Shown: one piece after another, positions 1 to 10,480 of the stretch
How the letters are laid out: each line of letters opens with the position of its first letter
Numbering within the stretch: position 1 is the stretch's first letter
NCBI GenBank assembly: GCA_023846275.1
Contig: CM043869.1
Coordinates: forward strand, 38,838,737 to 38,902,736
Source of the DNA: Vanilla planifolia
Taxonomy: Eukaryota > Streptophyta > Magnoliopsida > Asparagales > Orchidaceae
Length of the DNA stretch: 64,000 nucleotides
Reading direction: 5' to 3'
Position numbers and translations under genes: made by a program
Notes under the pieces: generated by a model
What the model was told of the DNA's origin: nothing
Databases searched by the model: none
The model's input: only the letters and a program-made list of their open reading frames with translations

Positions 1-2
1 AT

Positions 3-374
3 TCAGTTGAGCTTGAATATGTTGAGCTTAAAAAATTCAAAGGTGAACCACAACCAGAATCTATCAATTGCGAGGATTGTAGTGGTTTTTCTGGGGAGAA
101 TGGTTCACATGAGAAAAGAAAAGCCATCCTAGCACATTTTAATGATGATGTTTTACACTCTAGTGAAATTAAGTCAGACAAGTGTAGAACAGTACTGTCC
201 CCTGAGCATGCAGAGGCAAATGTTTCAATTTCTATTGCCGTTGTTCTCCATAAAAGCAAAACATCGCATAGAGTGGAGAGTAACAAAGGAACCTCAATGG
301 TTGCCAATGGAGTCATGCATGATTACTGTTCAGATTTGCTCCTAGAAGACGGTGCTGTCAATACAGCTGATTAA
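3..374 (+). CDS. 3' coding end of an unidentified gene (partial)
   Basis: An open frame enters from the left edge and runs 123 codons to TAA at 372-374. The frame starts Ser-Val-Glu-Leu-Glu-Tyr and ends DGAVNTAD. The protein is hydrophilic and acidic, with a few Cys and His residues (CEDC, HDYC) but no motif I can assign. A good 5' splice site (TTG/GTAAGT, about 400) lies just after the stop, so either the 3' UTR is spliced or the stop is a mutation in an older, longer exon. The codon mix and amino-acid variety look like real coding sequence, unlike the AT-rich DNA that follows. The 5' part of the gene is outside the window. I do not recognise the family. Confidence 0.5.
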   Translation, partial: SVELEYVELKKFKGEPQPESINCEDCSGFSGENGSHEKRKAILAHFNDDVLHSSEIKSDKCRTVLSPEHAEANVSISIAVVLHKSKTSHRVESNKGTSMVANGVMHDYCSDLLLEDGAVNTAD

Positions 375-479
375 TGTTTAAGATGTAAAGCTCAAGTTAT
401 TGGTAAGTTTAACCCCTTCTTCTATACTTTATTTTCTTTTGATAATTAGCATTTTTGTTCTATGAACTACAGGTGTGGG

Positions 480-735
480 GGCATGGTGATGTTTTTGTTT
501 ATGTAAAATATGCTAATATTTATGTCTTAGATTTGATGAAATATTTTGAAATGATATAGAATATTTTAATTTTATTCTTTTTTATTTTAATCCTTTTTAT
601 TTAGTTGACTGTTTGTGTAGAAAATTTGATAGGCTATTGTTTTGTAATTAACAAGTTCTCATCTATAAGAGGGCTGTACATTTCATTTTTAAAACAAAGA
701 ATAAAACTCATCTTTCACAATTTCCTTGTAATATC
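480..735 (+). repeat. 5' LTR of the copia element
   Basis: This aligns with 5165-5395. Both contain GTGTAGAAAATTTGAT, then a T-rich stretch, then a TTCTCATCTATAA core, a short run to a TTTTAAA motif, and a TTCACAA end. After the end, around 733-745, is a weak match to an initiator-Met-tRNA primer site (TATCGAAGGC against TATCAGAGC). Confidence 0.7.
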
Positions 736-774
736 GAAGGCAAATACCTACTCTTTGTTGAGATCTTAGAAGCC

Positions 775-1300
775 AGCATTATTGATGACATCATCCTCTG
801 CCTTGCCTTCCAAACTGCTAGCTGAGATCTTAGCCTTGTCCTCGTCAGCCACAACATTAACGAATTCCGAGACTTTTCAATTGCAATTTGGGAAAAGAAA
901 TCCAAGGAGCTAACTGAGAGCATGTTCATTTGTGCTCCTCTCTTCCTTGAAGGAGCAACTGATGTGGATCCTCACTCTCATCAAGTCTTCATCACCAAGA
1001 TCACACTGGCCACCTCAACTTGCTTTAAGAACATCATTCTCAATAGCATGAATTATATCTTTCTCAATTAGACTTCCTCATTGGTGGAATTCGTCAAACA
1101 TGTGTCGATCTCCGTCTTGTCCGCATCGTGGAAAAAGCAATAAGAATCCTCCAGCAAAGCCATCTCTAGCCACATGAAGTCCTTTAGTTTGTCATCGACC
1201 CCACAGTCGTCTCTTATGGTACACAGGCTTCCAGTTTAGCCTCTTTTGCTTGACAGTCGCACCCTCCGTTGGCTCTTCAGTAACGTTGTTTGCCTATGCA
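775..1300. other. GC-richer block of unknown origin inside the copia element
   Basis: This stretch is clearly richer in G and C than its surroundings. On the minus strand, around 1200-1080, one frame reads like real protein (segments such as KDFMWLEMALLEDSYCFF and DADKTEIDTCL), while the plus-strand frame is Ser-rich, like a shadow. Stops interrupt both strands. It lies where a copia gag should be, but I cannot match it to gag. It may be gag too decayed to recognise or a captured gene fragment. Confidence 0.3.
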
Positions 1301-2375
1301 AAACCTCATATAAGTAAACATAGAATGGCAACAGAGAAATTCAGTTTCTCCATAACACCTGAATTCATCGCTAATTTTGAAACTATGATTTTCAATTGGT
1401 GAAATATCAAATGATAATCCTCATTATAGAACATAAACTCAATGGGAATATTATCTTCATTGGCCGCAATTAGTAGTGATGTTTATATGTGGCAAAGGCA
1501 ATAATGAATATTTGTCTATTGCAATGGTTTCTCCAAAGTAGATGAATGAAAGTTCAAAAGATGGAAGAATGAAAACAATATAATTATGTCATAGTTTGTT
1601 AATTCCATTACCAATGAGATAAGGGAAAATTGTCTTCTTTATATAACAACTAGAAAAATCTTGAATAGTAAAGGAAATGTATTCAAATAAGTTCTCTACA
1701 ATTGTTAGAGGTAGGATGTTTTTTATATGATTTGTGATAAGGAGATTTGATTATGATTTAGCGTTTCAACACATTGGCACAACAATTATAATATGTTAGA
1801 TTGGTATGACAAACACTCATAGAGTTGTCTTGAACATGGAATCAAATAAAGACAAATTATAGAGAAAAAAGGAATTTATAAATTTCTATTTAGGCTTAGC
1901 AAAAGTGTTGATGAAATTTGAGGAAGAAGTAAAGGGATGAGACATCAACTCAGTCTCTGAGGAGCATTTTCTAAAGTTTAGAGGGAATAAAGTTGGAAAT
2001 AGGTCATATTAAAGACTCAAATTACTGCATATTAGTTGGAAAATTTTTGCCTAGTTATTCTTAAGTCTTAGAATCACAATGGTGACAAGTAGAGAAGGGT
2101 ATGAATACGTTGTGAGCATTATTGAAAACCAAATCATAATAAAGATAAGCTGAAAGTAAGAACCGAAGAGAGCCAAGGCAATACTGTTGTTGGGGAGTAA
2201 ATTTTTGTATCGAACAAAATCCATTTAGCAAGGAGTAAGTGGAGATTTTTAAACAATTGATTAAACAATTACAAACAACCAATTTTACCATGACTATTTG
2301 AATTTGATCATTGGCTCAGAATGATAATTTCATCAATGTCTTGAGTGTTAAAAAATGTAATTTGAATTAATGCGT

Positions 2376-2600
2376 TATAGATTCAAGGGGCATCAGACAA
2401 CATCATTGGAGATGAAGAAATCTTTGACAAATTCTACCCTTTTTTAGAAGAATATAATGGTCAGAATGGTAGATGGATGATTTTTAAAGTGATTGGTATT
2501 GGAATAGTAAAATTTTCAAAAGATCTAATATTTAATTTTGCCTTTTTAGTGCCTCAATTAAACTATAGTTTATTTTTAGTTAGTAAATTCACTTATAATC
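2376..2600 (+). pseudogene. copia protease remnant
   Basis: Around 2376 the reading IDSRGIRQHH corresponds to the copia aspartic protease start (usual form D-S-G-A-S-x-H-M). After a frame change there is GDEEIFDKF, then KVIGIG and LVPQLNYSLFLVSKFT. The last matches the family's VP-x-L-x-Y-N-L-L-S-V-S-K-L-T. The catalytic Asp and Ser are still readable but the frame is broken, so no protease can be made. Confidence 0.7.
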
Positions 2601-2639
2601 AAAAGTGTCATTAATTTTTAGTTTTGTAATTATTATTAA

Positions 2640-3310
2640 TTTTAGGTCATAGAGTAGGAAAGATGATTGATAGTGCTAAAGAGTACTTGGGGGTCCTATC
2701 TTCTTGAGATCAATGAATCTTCTAAAGAGAAGTATCATAATCTCGATTTTTTAGTATATGTAAGCCAAAATTCAATTTTTGTTTTTCATTCAAAAAGAGA
2801 ACACAATCTTATTGTGACACAATTGATTATAACATCCTAATTTCATATGTTTTAAAAAACTTTTCATCTCTTTTTGATATTGAAACTTTGAATGAGTTTC
2901 AATATAAAATTTTTTAATTTGTAAAACTTATTCGAAATACATATGTCAACTTATTATCTTACAAGGAATCACAATATTTTTTCATTAATTCATAATGATG
3001 TTAGAGGATCATTTTGGGTCGAAAACATTGCCAATCTTGTTGTTTCATATCATTTATAGATGTTCACACAATAGTTTTATAGGTTTTATAAATGAAAGAA
3101 AAATCAGAGTTATATTAGATATTAAAAAATTTGAATATTATTTGTTCAAACCTGTTTCAACTTAAAATATAAATTTGAGAATAGATAATGCAAAAGAATA
3201 TTTTGTTTTTTTTAGTGATTGTTTTATAAGAGAATTTTCTTGTAGTATATTGAATTAATATGCCTCAATAAAATGGTATGGTTGAAAGAAAAAATAGGTA
3301 TTTGTAAAAA
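2640..3310 (+). pseudogene. copia integrase remnant
   Basis: Recognisable blocks in order are: a GAG-pre-integrase-like piece near 2650; the SYKES, SLF and FISFID pieces around 2850-3070; the D-N-x-E core as LRIDNAKEYF near 3175; and PQ-stop-NGMVERKNR near 3262-3300, matching the family's PQQNG-x-AERKNR. The blocks lie in several frames with many stops. The order and spacing are those of copia integrase, placed before RT. Confidence 0.75.
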
Positions 3311-3734
3311 TAGCCCAACCCTTCATATTCGCTACACAACTATTAAAATAGTATAGGGGGGAAGTCATACTCACGACAAGTTATCTCATTGATGGAATGC
3401 TTTCTTTAGTTTTAAACTTTCAAATCTTATACTAATTCTATTGAAAACATATTCGCCTCTCATCTCATACCTTATATTTCTTTGGAGATTCTTATCATAA
3501 AAAGGGGTATAAATTAATCCTCTAGTCATAAAAAAAAAATTCTATAAATAATGATATACTTGTTGGACTAGGAAAGGGTTTTTTTTAAAGCACTTAATCT
3601 ATAACTTTGTATCGTATCAATGTCTATCTAATAAATAAAGAGAATTTGTGATAAGTTTGGATCATATATAGTTTATTAAATCGATACAAGAAGTTCTCAA
3701 TATATTTGAAAGATTATTGTTGAAAATGAAATCC

Positions 3735-4470
3735 ATGCACTAGAGAAGAATGGAATTTGAAAAATCACAAAAAATCACTTAGAAAGTATTTATTGGTAGC
3801 AAATGGATTTTCACAATTAAATATAAAGATGGAAAAATTCATTGCTTCAAGGCTCAACTTGTTGCTAAAGAATTCATACATTACAATGGAATCAATAATG
3901 AAGAAACACTTGTTTAGGTAGAAAAATTGAACAACTCTTATCTTTGGTGGATAATTTAGATTATTTATTCCATTAATTATGCATCAATTTTACTTTTTTT
4001 AATAAGAATTGGTTGAAAAAGTGTACATGAGTACTCTTGATTTTGAAACAAAAAAACTCAATAAAATTTTTAAGTGGAGAAGGTCTTTAGATGAACTTAA
4101 CAATCTTTAAGAGTTTGGTTTGACAAATTTATATTGGTAATCATGTTGTATAAATATTCACAATACTAGAAAAATAATACTCTCTTTGTTAAACACTCAT
4201 TTAGAAGAATGATTGTTATTTTTATTATATATATGGTTGATATTATTTTAAAAGGTGATTATGAGCAAAAAATTAGCATTTTGAAGAGTCCTTTTGTCAA
4301 GGGGTTTGAAATCTTAGGTTTGGGAAGCCTCAAATGTTTTTGGGAATAGAAATATTAATTAGTCAAAAGTAAGATTTTTAGCATCTCAAACAAGGTTTGT
4401 TTTGAAAATTTTTGAAAGAAACATGAATGCTTGGATACAAGCTAGTAAATACCTTTATGGACTTGACAAC
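3735..4470 (+). pseudogene. copia reverse transcriptase remnant
   Basis: From about 3738 the frame reads ALEKNGI, then KWIFTIKYKDGKIHCFKAQL, VAKEF, YNGINNEETLV and, after an in-frame stop, VEKLN. This is the start of the copia RT domain (usual W-V-F-x-x-K-x-x-x-D-G-x-x-x-R-x-K-A-R-L-V-A-K-G-F). The rest is frameshifted and contains stops. A clear YVDD active site was not found. Confidence 0.85.
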
Positions 4471-4739
4471 TAAATTAAGAACCAAAGAAAATAGTGCATC
4501 AATTAATAAAATAGATGTCAAAGGCTTGTGATAAACTCATATATTTATCTCACATAAGACCCAATATTAGTTTTTCTTTTAATATGGTGAGTTAATTCGT
4601 TAATAAACTAAATGAAGAACACATAGGGGTTGCTTGTTGGATTATGAGCTACTTAAATTAACACTAGGAAGGGGGTTTGTACTTTAAGAAATCACTAAAC
4701 GGAGACATTAAGTTGTATAGTAATGTCGATTAGACTATA

Positions 4740-5090
4740 TTAGTAAAAGAATGAAGATCAACTTCTGGTTATTGTATATATGTTTTGATGAATTTAGTCA
4801 TATAACAAAGTAAAAAAATAGTTTGTTTTGTCAAGCAAAGTAGAAGCAGAATTCAAAGCAATGACATATTATAGATATGGAGGTATGAGACTAAGAAGAT
4901 TTCTGAAGGAATTGAATTTCATGATTGAAGAACTTACAAAGATATTCTATGATGATCAATCAACTATTAGTATCACAAGAATAATAGTACATCATGTTTG
5001 AATGAAGCATGTGAAAATTGAGTTTAACTTTATAAGAGTAATCAAGTTACTATTTTTGCTAATATGTTTTCTAATGATAGAAATTCTCAT
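4740..5090 (+). pseudogene. copia RNase H remnant
   Basis: The pieces STSGYCIYV (near 4755), SSKVEAEFKAMTYY (near 4838), FYDDQSTISIT (near 4950) and MKHVKIEFNFIRV (5002) match the successive copia RNase H motifs STSGY, S-S-x-A-E-A-E-Y, D-N-x-x-A and K-H-I-E-x-x-x-H-F-I-R. Stops and frame changes lie between them. It is immediately followed by the 3' LTR. Confidence 0.85.
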
Positions 5091-5164
5091 TATAGCACTA
5101 TTAAGGAAGAATTTCAAATATTATAGTTGCAATTTATGTTTGATTAATATTTACAACCCTCAGG

Positions 5165-5395
5165 AAATTGTAGAATATTTAGACATTTACAACACAAATT
5201 TGATAGAATATCTTTGATATAATGTAGAATATTTCTATTTTATTCCTTTCCAATTGTCTTTTTATATGCTAGACTATTGTGTAGAAAATTTGATTAATTA
5301 TTTTTTTCTAATTATTAGACGAATTCTCATCTATAACAGTGGCTAAACAATGCAGTTTTAAACCAAGAAGTAAGATTATTCCTTCACAACTTCTT
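5165..5395 (+). repeat. 3' LTR of the copia element
   Basis: This is the partner of 480-735, sharing the GTGTAGAAAATTTGAT block, the TTCTCATCTATAA core and the TTCACAA end. It follows the RNase H remnant directly, as expected for a 3' LTR. Confidence 0.7.
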
Positions 5396-5627
5396 CATCT
5401 TTGTACATATTTGATTTCTTTGTTTTGGTGCATTGTGCTTCACTTGGTATTTTCTTTATCCTAGAATTTTAATGTATAACTCACATCCTCAAGTGCATGA
5501 TTATTTATAAGGAGCCATCATTATAAATTGATTGTGTATTCAAAATGTTTAATGACAAAATGCATAATGTTTTATACATATTCAGATTACTCAACATTGC
5601 TTATACTTTATGCATTTAAATGTAATA

Positions 5628-5742
5628 GGTACCCACTGGATTTCTAGTTCATGCTGGGTGAGCTTTATGCATCTGTTAGAGCTCGCTTTTCACATGATCG
5701 CAATGCATTTGCTAAAGAGATGGTCAAGTAGACTATGTCTTG
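5628..5742 (+). other. Exon-like fragment, unidentified
   Basis: After an acceptor-like TAATAG/G, the sequence is more complex than its flanks. One frame gives MLGELYASVRAR then FSHDRNAFAKEMVK and a TAG at about 5730. It may be a decayed exon of the gene at 1-374, downstream of the copia insertion. I cannot assign a family, and no donor is evident. Confidence 0.25.
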
Positions 5743-8675
5743 GACTATTCAAAGAATGTATGGCTTTGCAATAGCTTTATTCAATACTTCTAAAACATTT
5801 CATTGAAACTTGAGGTAAATGCTCGATTAAATTTTTCGTGTTTATGATCCTTCTCTAAATGTGCCATAAATGAATGTCAATATGCATGTTTGTGTACTAC
5901 TTTTTAAATGACATGTTTAATTATTTCTATCAATTTTTCTCTTTAAACTTTTAGAACTGTTTATAATTTGTTGCAACCATATTTTGGTTGAGCCTAAGCA
6001 CAAAAAATTATGAGAAGTGTTTTTGGATTGCAAGTTTAGTTAGAATAACAACATAAATGATGTAGATATTATAATAGTTAATCATAAAATATAGAACTAT
6101 AAGAGATTTTTCTTTTTTAGGTTTTTACTTTAAATGATAGATAAATTAGCATTGACGTACTTAATCAGATCCAAACCAATTGTATGAAAGACAGATTTGT
6201 TTCTAGTGGGCTATATAATTAGAATTTCTATTTAGGATTAAAGAAAAGTCTTGTGAGACTATAATATGGACAACATTATTATATGATATTTAATTTTAGC
6301 TTGTTATTTACAAATACCAGTGTAATTAGTATTTTAAAGAAGGAAATGTTGCGATAAATGAGTGACTAATTAAATTTGATAAGAAATTAGTTTGTACTAA
6401 TGAAGGTTTTTGTTGCACAAATTTAGGAGAAAAGACTAGGGGGTTAGTTGGATGACTTGAATATATTAACCATGGATTTTTTATTGCTCTTGTTAGTAGG
6501 GGTGTGCTATTAGAATATTCTCTTTTTAATAATGAGAGAGGAAGATTGAAAATGTCAATCAACTTGGCATGTCAAGTTAGTGTGTAGATCCTATGGAAGA
6601 GCCTTTAATTAATAGAGCACAATGGTATGAGAAGATTGATTTAGACAAAACACTTATTGTGAGATTGAGGTTTTTATTATTCCCAAGTATTGGAATAGAA
6701 TTTGATAAGTGTTTGTATAAATTTTAATTGCATTTTTTTAATGGATAATCTTTGTATAGTATCAATTATATAATCCAAGATAGTTTCTTAAAAACATTAT
6801 TTCTATTGTCTTGTTCTTTTTTATTCTTTTTTTTTTGGATTTTTGGAGGAAGCATCATACTTACTCAACTTGCAAAGCATATAAATCATATTGTAACTCT
6901 TACGGCCTAGCAAATGAGCAAGAACAATAACAACTTGTAGGAGATTGTTAAAAAATAATTAGTAGTATACTTGGCAATGATAAAATGGAGTACAAAATTT
7001 TAGTGTAGCGAATATTAACATGCATGCAATTGTTCATTTGAAATATTTTGGCTTTAATTCTTCTCCAAAGACTAAAAAAGGCAATTGACCCTTCTTTTTG
7101 GGATATTTATATCGTGAAGTTTAGCTTTATACTTGTTTTTTTTTTAAGAACTCGAACATACACTAGAACCCTCTATAGGATTTGTCACATTTTTTTTTGT
7201 CATTTTAACCCGAATAATACATATAATGATATTAAATTGGGTTAGATTAGAGTATAGTAATGTAGATGTCACAAAACCAACATTAAGTGAGCATGATGAT
7301 TAAATTGAATTTTAAACTATTTTTAAAATTATTTTCTTTAAACTAAAACAATAATTATAATATCATATGCATACCTGTTAAAATAATATTTCATTACTAA
7401 CATATCAAATATATTACCAAAATATATATGATATAATATTTTTCTAAATACATCTATTTATATCAAATCTCTTGACTTACATTTAATTTTGTTGACCATT
7501 TTTGTAATTTTACATAGCATAACTTGTAAAATAAGAAAGTGAGATTTACAAAACTCAATGGGTGAATTTTTATATGTAACAAATATCACTATGTTAGATG
7601 TTAATAATGAATATTAATAAGAGCAAATATAAAGTCTCTGTAATACTCATAAGTAAATACGTCATAAGTGAATAATGTTTAGTATTTTTTGTATCATATA
7701 TGTGTACAAATGGATAATTCATGTTATTAATACAATAACACTAATATTTTTAATATTCATAAGATAATTATTTTTTTCACCAATTTTCTTTGCTTTTTAT
7801 ATTCTTAATAATATACGGCCCATAGTATCTATTATCCCATTATCTATAATTAAATCTTATTTTATCTTTATCTCACATTGCATCGTATCATTTCTAGATT
7901 TTAGCCATAAACATATCTTAGCTTGTCATATCAATCATATCATAATCATATCATGTTCTCAATTCATCAAGACTTGTATAGAATACTAGTAGTAGTTCAT
8001 AATATCTCAATCATGTTTTGTTTGTGTATTAAGTTTTATACAAAATACTAACAATAGCAAAGGAAGTCTTTCATATCGTCTCATAGCATAGTATATAATC
8101 AGTGTTTATCGAACTTAGTTTTATGTGCTAAAAACTTATTATGTATGCAAATCATAGAATAATGCATTAGAAAAATCTTATTTTATTTTTTCTTTTATGT
8201 TATATTATGGTATCTCATTATATCATATATCATGTTATATACTTAAGGCTTATATAATCTACTATCTCATTCATTTTTTTTTTTTGTTTTTTTACCATAT
8301 TTTCTTAGTTTTTGTATTTTGATAATTCTACCTTATAGAATGTGTCATACATATAAATATATGCAATTTTTTATACTTAGCATATATCATATTTTAAAAC
8401 CTATATTTCATATTAAATATCAAAAGATTGCTTATAAACAAAAAATGCTATGTTAACAAACTCAATTATGTTATGAATTAGTTTGTTTTTTTAAATATGT
8501 TCGAAATATTATTATTTTGTTTTGATATATCAAATTTTTAAAATATCAATTTTATGATATCAAATACAAATATTTACAAGTTCATACATATGAGTTTCTC
8601 ATTTAAACATTATATACAATTAAAAAAATCTCTGGACATAAAAATTCTGTCTATTTGTTTCCATGGTTTTCAATT
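5743..8675. other. AT-rich DNA with no gene seen
   Basis: Long A/T-rich stretches and scattered short open frames, with no domain, repeat pair or RNA gene that I can support. Confidence 0.6.
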
Positions 8676-8679
8676 AACA

Positions 8680-8908
8680 TTCTACAAGATGACTGGGATT
8701 GTAATTGATGGGATCAAAGATGGATTAGTGAAATGTTACTGTAATAGAAATGGTGATTGTAAGGACGATATTTTATTTCATGTAAAGTCAGCAAATTGAA
8801 ATGCTTTGGGAGCATTGGTGTATCGACTTTGGAAAGTCTGTTAAACAATATCTAGATTCATGTGAACGTTATAGAATTGAAAATTTATTTAAGGCATTAA
8901 GCTGCTAA
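8680..8908 (+). pseudogene. Degenerate exon-like fragment(s), unidentified
   Basis: From about 8688, after TTCTACAAG, the frame reads MTGIVIDGIKDG, LVKCYCNRNGDCKDDILFH and then hits a stop. A second frame, shifted by a few bases near 8790, continues as QIEMLWEHWCIDFGKSV, KQYLDSCERYRIE and NLFKALSC to TAA at about 8907. The two together look like one coding stretch broken by a small frameshift. Alternatively, two exons may be separated by a GTAAAGTCAG tract far too short to be an intron. The Cys-rich first part and the D-x-GKSV-x-x-x-LDSC pattern faintly recall plant Tify/TPL-binding domains (IDM1-like proteins), but the match is too weak to name. Confidence 0.3.
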
Positions 8909-9439
8909 TATAGGTATCTTGGAGGAGTTACCTGAATTAAAGTTCATAACTTGTGATTGAATATAGCAATTTTTTTATGACACTTGAAATTAGAAAAAAG
9001 GTTTGTTGACCTATGATTAATTAGAAAAAAAAAAGTTCACACTGTTTTGAAGACTTTAAAAGATTATGGTAGATAAGTTATTTAGAAGGGACAACTATTT
9101 TCCTATGGTCTAATTTATAATATGTTGAGTTGTGAGCAATTAGAGTGAACAAGGTGATGGCTTTTGAATACTGCCTAACACAATTACCAGTGAAAGATTG
9201 AAACTATCAATATTTGACAATTTAAGCTGTTGTAATAGATGGGGAGGGGGGTTTTATAATTAGAGGTTAAGGAAATTTGAGTTAATATTTTCAAACAAAC
9301 AAGAATTATGTAATAAAGTGGAATTCATTTTGGCAATGTGAAAATTTTGGTGTTTTTTTTATGCCATCAATTTTTTCGATTTATCGGTGGTGAAGGTGTT
9401 TTACCAGCTAGACATTTTATCAAAAAATATTGTCTTACA

Positions 9440-10480
9440 TATGGGTTAATACTTTGATTGCCTGAATAGTGGCAGGCGTGTTCAGCTGTGTATCCATTGC
9501 CAGACAAATGTGATGTGTGTTGAACAGACTCTCTTTACCAGTGTAACACACGAAGAGCCTGCTACATCACTTTAAAGCCTATTGGTAGTATCTAGGCTCT
9601 TAATGTTGCTTAGACATGGCAGAAGAACACAGGACCATTGGTGTAAACCTGGTGAACCAGTTGATCTAAATTGTGCCAAAGGCTATGGTACCATTTGAAT
9701 GAAGTTAAACTATGAGAGTCTGATTTTGCCAAAGACGATAATGACAGGATATCATTAAATCAAAAGCTTAAGTCAATAAATAACGGTTTTCATTTGTATG
9801 TTAAGATCCCAATTCATACACATTTACTTCTGACAGTTCTCTTGTTTGCCCACTGCCATCTTCATTCATGTTATGGTTGGTTCACGTTGCTGGAAGATGG
9901 CTTATTGTAGACTTTTAGTTGACTTCTTAGAAAATATCTCTTGGGCCCTAACTTTGGTAAAATCTTTGGGTTGTCCAGGTGTTTTGGCTTTTCTACCTTT
10001 GTTTGTTACGATGTTTAAATCTTGCTAAGCCGTACATTGTTTTGCATGGGTTTAGACTGCTTGATTTACACTTGAGAGGAAAGGACCCACACCTATGCTT
10101 TGAAATTTAGGGGCCTACCTGTTTTGTTTTGAAATGTCGGGGATCCATTTTTTTTGCACATAGACTGTAAATGTATTTACCATGGTGTAAAACTGGAGGA
10201 ACATTTGTGTGAAGAAGGGATCATTATTTCAAAAGACATGATTTTACTTGCGTGTTACTAATGTTAACCTTAATGCATTATAAAATGTGTTGGGCTAATT
10301 AACAAGGATAATTCTCATGGTAGGGAAGAATGTATATTTGCATCTTTTTTCCTGTTTGAAAGATTTGGTATTTTCCTTGATTTAAATTCATTGCTTCAAC
10401 ATCAGTATGTACAGAACAACGTTGCTCCAAGGAAGGTCCTGTAGTTTTTGCTTGCACAAATAAAAGATTTTGACTTTCTC
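9440..10480 (+). other. Transcribed-looking, non-AT-biased block; possible old 3' end
   Basis: Base composition is balanced compared with the flanks. Around 9475-9600 one frame reads LPDKCDVC, a stop, then TDSLYQCNTRRACYITLKP, a Cys-rich pattern. A different frame is open as GRRVQLCIHCQTNVMC. Farther on there is no frame of note, and an AATAAA-type signal lies near 10456-10464. It could be the last exon and 3' UTR of the decayed gene upstream. This rests only on composition and fragments. Confidence 0.25.

Larger units (their letters stand above)
480..5395 (+). mobile_element. Decayed Ty1/copia LTR retrotransposon
   Basis: Two diverged direct repeats (about 480-735 and 5165-5395) enclose remnants in the canonical copia order: protease, integrase, reverse transcriptase, RNase H. 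All domains are full of stops and frameshifts, so the element is dead. It sits in the plus orientation, immediately downstream of the unidentified gene's last recognisable coding exon and its splice donor, so it probably landed in an intron or in 3' sequence. LTR ends are approximate because the two copies have diverged strongly. Confidence 0.85.
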
